In this document: piece by piece, positions 5,134 through 7,049 of the stretch
How positions within the stretch are numbered: position 1 is the first letter of the stretch
Layout: each line of letters starts with the position of its first letter
Assembly (NCBI GenBank): GCA_041744735.1
Contig: JBGTKH010000424.1
Span: 1-7,049, forward strand
From: JBGTKH01 sp041744735
Lineage (GTDB): Bacteria > Planctomycetota > Planctomycetia > Pirellulales > Pirellulaceae
Length of the DNA stretch: 7,049 bases
Direction of reading: 5' to 3'
The notes under the pieces: generated by a model
What the model saw: only the letters and a program-made list of their open reading frames with translations
Database searches by the model: none
Told to the model about the DNA's origin: nothing
Made by a program: the position numbers and the translations under genes

Positions 5134-7049
5134 ATGGCCAAACGACAATCCCTATTCAAGCCCCCGTCGCTCACGCAGTTGTTCGAACCGCCCGATGGTT
5201 TTCTGGGCAGTTTTGGATGGATCTGCGGTTACACGGCAGATGCTGGTTTCCTGAATGACGCAGTTGAGCGTTTCACTCTCGAAATGCTTGCCCAACGCGC
5301 TCACTCCGGCAGGTCGGCAATCGCCTTGATGCTTGATCCCGGCAACCCTCAAATATCGCCCGTCGATGTTCCCGGCGTTGCCCACCTGCCGATGCAGAAT
5401 GTCGCGCAGCGGCCCTTTCGATTATTGCACGCCAAAGTCGCGATGCTCGCCTTTCGCAATGTCGAGGATGCCGCGGATTGGAAACTGCGGTTGATCGTTT
5501 CGACAGGGAACTGGACACGGTGCACATTGGAAGAGAGTCTCGACTTGGCGTGGCACATTGAACTGGGTCGGCAAGACTTGAAGGTCAGGAACGACGACAT
5601 TCGCCAGGCACGGGCTGACATTGCGGCGGCTTGGGATCTGATGAAGTGGTTGCGCGAGTTGTTTGACACCCGGATACTGACCTGCAAGCCTGCCGGACGA
5701 CAGGACACACTTACCAGCGACTCACATGCGAGGTTCGAGATGCTGATGAGCGAAATTCGCGTGCCACGCAGCGGTAAACCTCGGTTTCTGGATAGCCGCA
5801 GCGGGGCGCTGTTGGACCAACTGCCCAGGCGTATCGAATCACAAGCCGAAGCCGTCCGGCGCAACTACATCGGCATGGGCTCGGGATTTTACGAACAAGA
5901 CGCTAATGACGGCCAAGTGCCGCGCGTGCTTAGCCAGATCGTCGAAACATTGCGCGAGAAGCGGCTACTGGCGCAGAACCCTGAAGTCGACGTTTTTGTA
6001 AATCCGCGTGCTTGTCAAGCTGTGGCGAGTGCGTTGCCTGCATTCAAGATGCGCGAGTGGACGGTACGCGCGGCTCACACGCCCGATTACTTCGGATCAG
6101 CAACGTTTCGATCGCTTCACGCCAAGTTAGTGTTCAGCGCTAACTATCGGCAGGATTCTAACCTCTGCAACAGCGCCTGGATCTATCTCGGTTCCGGGAA
6201 TCTGACGGCTCCGGGCTTTACAAGCAAAATGTCTCGAAATGGTGGAAACCTTGAGGCCGGTGTGGTCTTTGCGCCGGACGGACTTTACTGGGATCCGCGA
6301 CGAGGCACCCCGCTTGAACAGGTCATCACCAACCTCTTGCCGATTGACTGGGGCGACGACAACATCATCGAGGAACCGGATGCCCTGAAGGCTGGCGAGA
6401 AGTTCATCGCGAGCGAACCTACGTACTTCGCCGCCCCCGTCTCGTGCTTGCTTTGGGATACGGTCGGAGACGTTAACTACCTCAAACCACTGGACGGCGA
6501 TGCAAACGCCGTTGACGTCCTTGATCCTGCGGGTCAGGCGTGCTCACGTCACGATTCACTCGGCTTCGTTTGGACGGCGTCGCGCCCCCGTCAAGTGCTT
6601 GTTCGCTGGCATGGCGAAGGCGGAGACGAATTGCGCGCCTTAATCCCCGTGCTTGATAAGTTGGGGCGGATTGCGGCAACCAGTTTGCCGGCCATCGACA
6701 TTGACGAAGTTTGGTGGCAACTGGAAAACTTCCCCTTGCCGCCTGACGCCGCCGACGTACTGCCTGAGGAAGACGGAGAAGACGTTATGGCCGGCGACCA
6801 TTCGGTGGACACCAAGGCTCACCGACCCGCCGCCTATCCCATCCGGAAGATGATGCAACTCGTCGAAAACATCGCCGCCAAACAAACAAGCGTCGCCCAG
6901 GCCGATTGGAATATCTGGTGCAACCGCTTGGAACAGTCGATGATTCAGGCCGCCGATAGCGCCGTGGTCGCGGCATGTAAGCAGTTGGCTTTCAATCCAT
7001 TGAGTCCCCTTTGGGAAGTTCCCTTCCGGCCCGTATTCGCAGAACGCGG
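5134..7049 (+). CDS. Tdp1/phospholipase D-like phosphodiesterase, partial (at least 638 aa)
   Basis: The frame is open from the ATG at 5134 to the window edge, so the C-terminus is missing. Two phospholipase D-type half-sites are visible: H99-x-K101 (LLHAKVAML) with STGN at 123-126, and H329-x-K331 (SLHAKLVFS) with GSGN at 353-356. Each histidine is exactly 27 residues before its asparagine. Both lack the aspartate of the classical HxK(x4)D motif (Ala at 106 and 336), giving the HKN pattern of tyrosyl-DNA phosphodiesterase 1. In that family two such halves form one active site that uses a phosphohistidine intermediate to cleave phosphodiester or phosphotyrosyl bonds. Beyond about residue 380 is a beta-rich extension with an acidic stretch (544-551) and a following helical part that I do not recognise. 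There is no signal peptide, so a cytosolic nucleic-acid enzyme is likelier than a lipase. The start is 3 bp after the upstream stop, suggesting translational coupling. Activity on DNA is inferred. Confidence 0.9.
   Translation, partial: MAKRQSLFKPPSLTQLFEPPDGFLGSFGWICGYTADAGFLNDAVERFTLEMLAQRAHSGRSAIALMLDPGNPQISPVDVPGVAHLPMQNVAQRPFRLLHAKVAMLAFRNVEDAADWKLRLIVSTGNWTRCTLEESLDLAWHIELGRQDLKVRNDDIRQARADIAAAWDLMKWLRELFDTRILTCKPAGRQDTLTSDSHARFEMLMSEIRVPRSGKPRFLDSRSGALLDQLPRRIESQAEAVRRNYIGMGSGFYEQDANDGQVPRVLSQIVETLREKRLLAQNPEVDVFVNPRACQAVASALPAFKMREWTVRAAHTPDYFGSATFRSLHAKLVFSANYRQDSNLCNSAWIYLGSGNLTAPGFTSKMSRNGGNLEAGVVFAPDGLYWDPRRGTPLEQVITNLLPIDWGDDNIIEEPDALKAGEKFIASEPTYFAAPVSCLLWDTVGDVNYLKPLDGDANAVDVLDPAGQACSRHDSLGFVWTASRPRQVLVRWHGEGGDELRALIPVLDKLGRIAATSLPAIDIDEVWWQLENFPLPPDAADVLPEEDGEDVMAGDHSVDTKAHRPAAYPIRKMMQLVENIAAKQTSVAQADWNIWCNRLEQSMIQAADSAVVAACKQLAFNPLSPLWEVPFRPVFAER

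Noticed and set aside
606..5700. Shared 15-mer AAGCCTGCCGGACGA at 606-620 and 5686-5700
   Set aside because: Both encode KPAGR in frame with common codons, similarity does not extend beyond the match, and nothing else links the two loci.
5349..5864. Minus-strand open frame of 171 codons inside the phosphodiesterase gene
   Set aside because: It lies opposite the region carrying the first HKN motif, whose plus-strand frame is clearly coding.

Overview
The window looks like a stretch of accessory chromosome from a planctomycete-like bacterium (Pirellulales or a relative). I infer this from the mid-50s percent G+C, the low gene density, and two fragments that resemble the C-terminus of an exo-alpha-sialidase-like family common in planctomycetes. 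The taxonomic call is from recall and is only moderately supported. There are no rRNA, tRNA or complete CRISPR features.

Layout: (1) Positions 1-940 are repeat-rich and probably eroded. They hold a solitary CRISPR-repeat-like 30-mer, a perfect 15-bp hairpin, nearly three copies of a 26-bp tandem repeat that may be a mobile-element end, a 15-bp palindrome, and two weak convergent, overlapping small ORFs. (2) Positions 940-1970 are mostly non-coding. They contain one small minus-strand coiled-coil ORF, a perfect 22-bp palindrome and a separate inverted repeat. (3) Positions 1971-3520 form a sandwich: two ~94%-identical copies of a 315-bp sialidase-like 3' end, exactly 1,227 bp apart, flank an intact ORF6N-domain gene. 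The ORF6N gene itself carries a near-perfect 33-bp palindrome. (4) Positions 3521-3849 are an intergenic leader with an operator-like inverted repeat and a good Shine-Dalgarno sequence. (5) From 3850 to the window end there is a tight two-gene operon: an unrecognised 426-aa protein, then a large protein with two HxK...N motifs of the phospholipase D / tyrosyl-DNA phosphodiesterase (Tdp1) type. The second gene runs off the window after at least 638 residues.

The operon is the best candidate for an undescribed system. It pairs a novel helical protein with a Tdp1-like phosphodiesterase in a region of duplications, gene fragments and phage-type ORF6N genes, which is a setting typical of defence islands. 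Defence function is inference only: no helicase, methyltransferase or sensor gene is visible, and the operon probably continues downstream.
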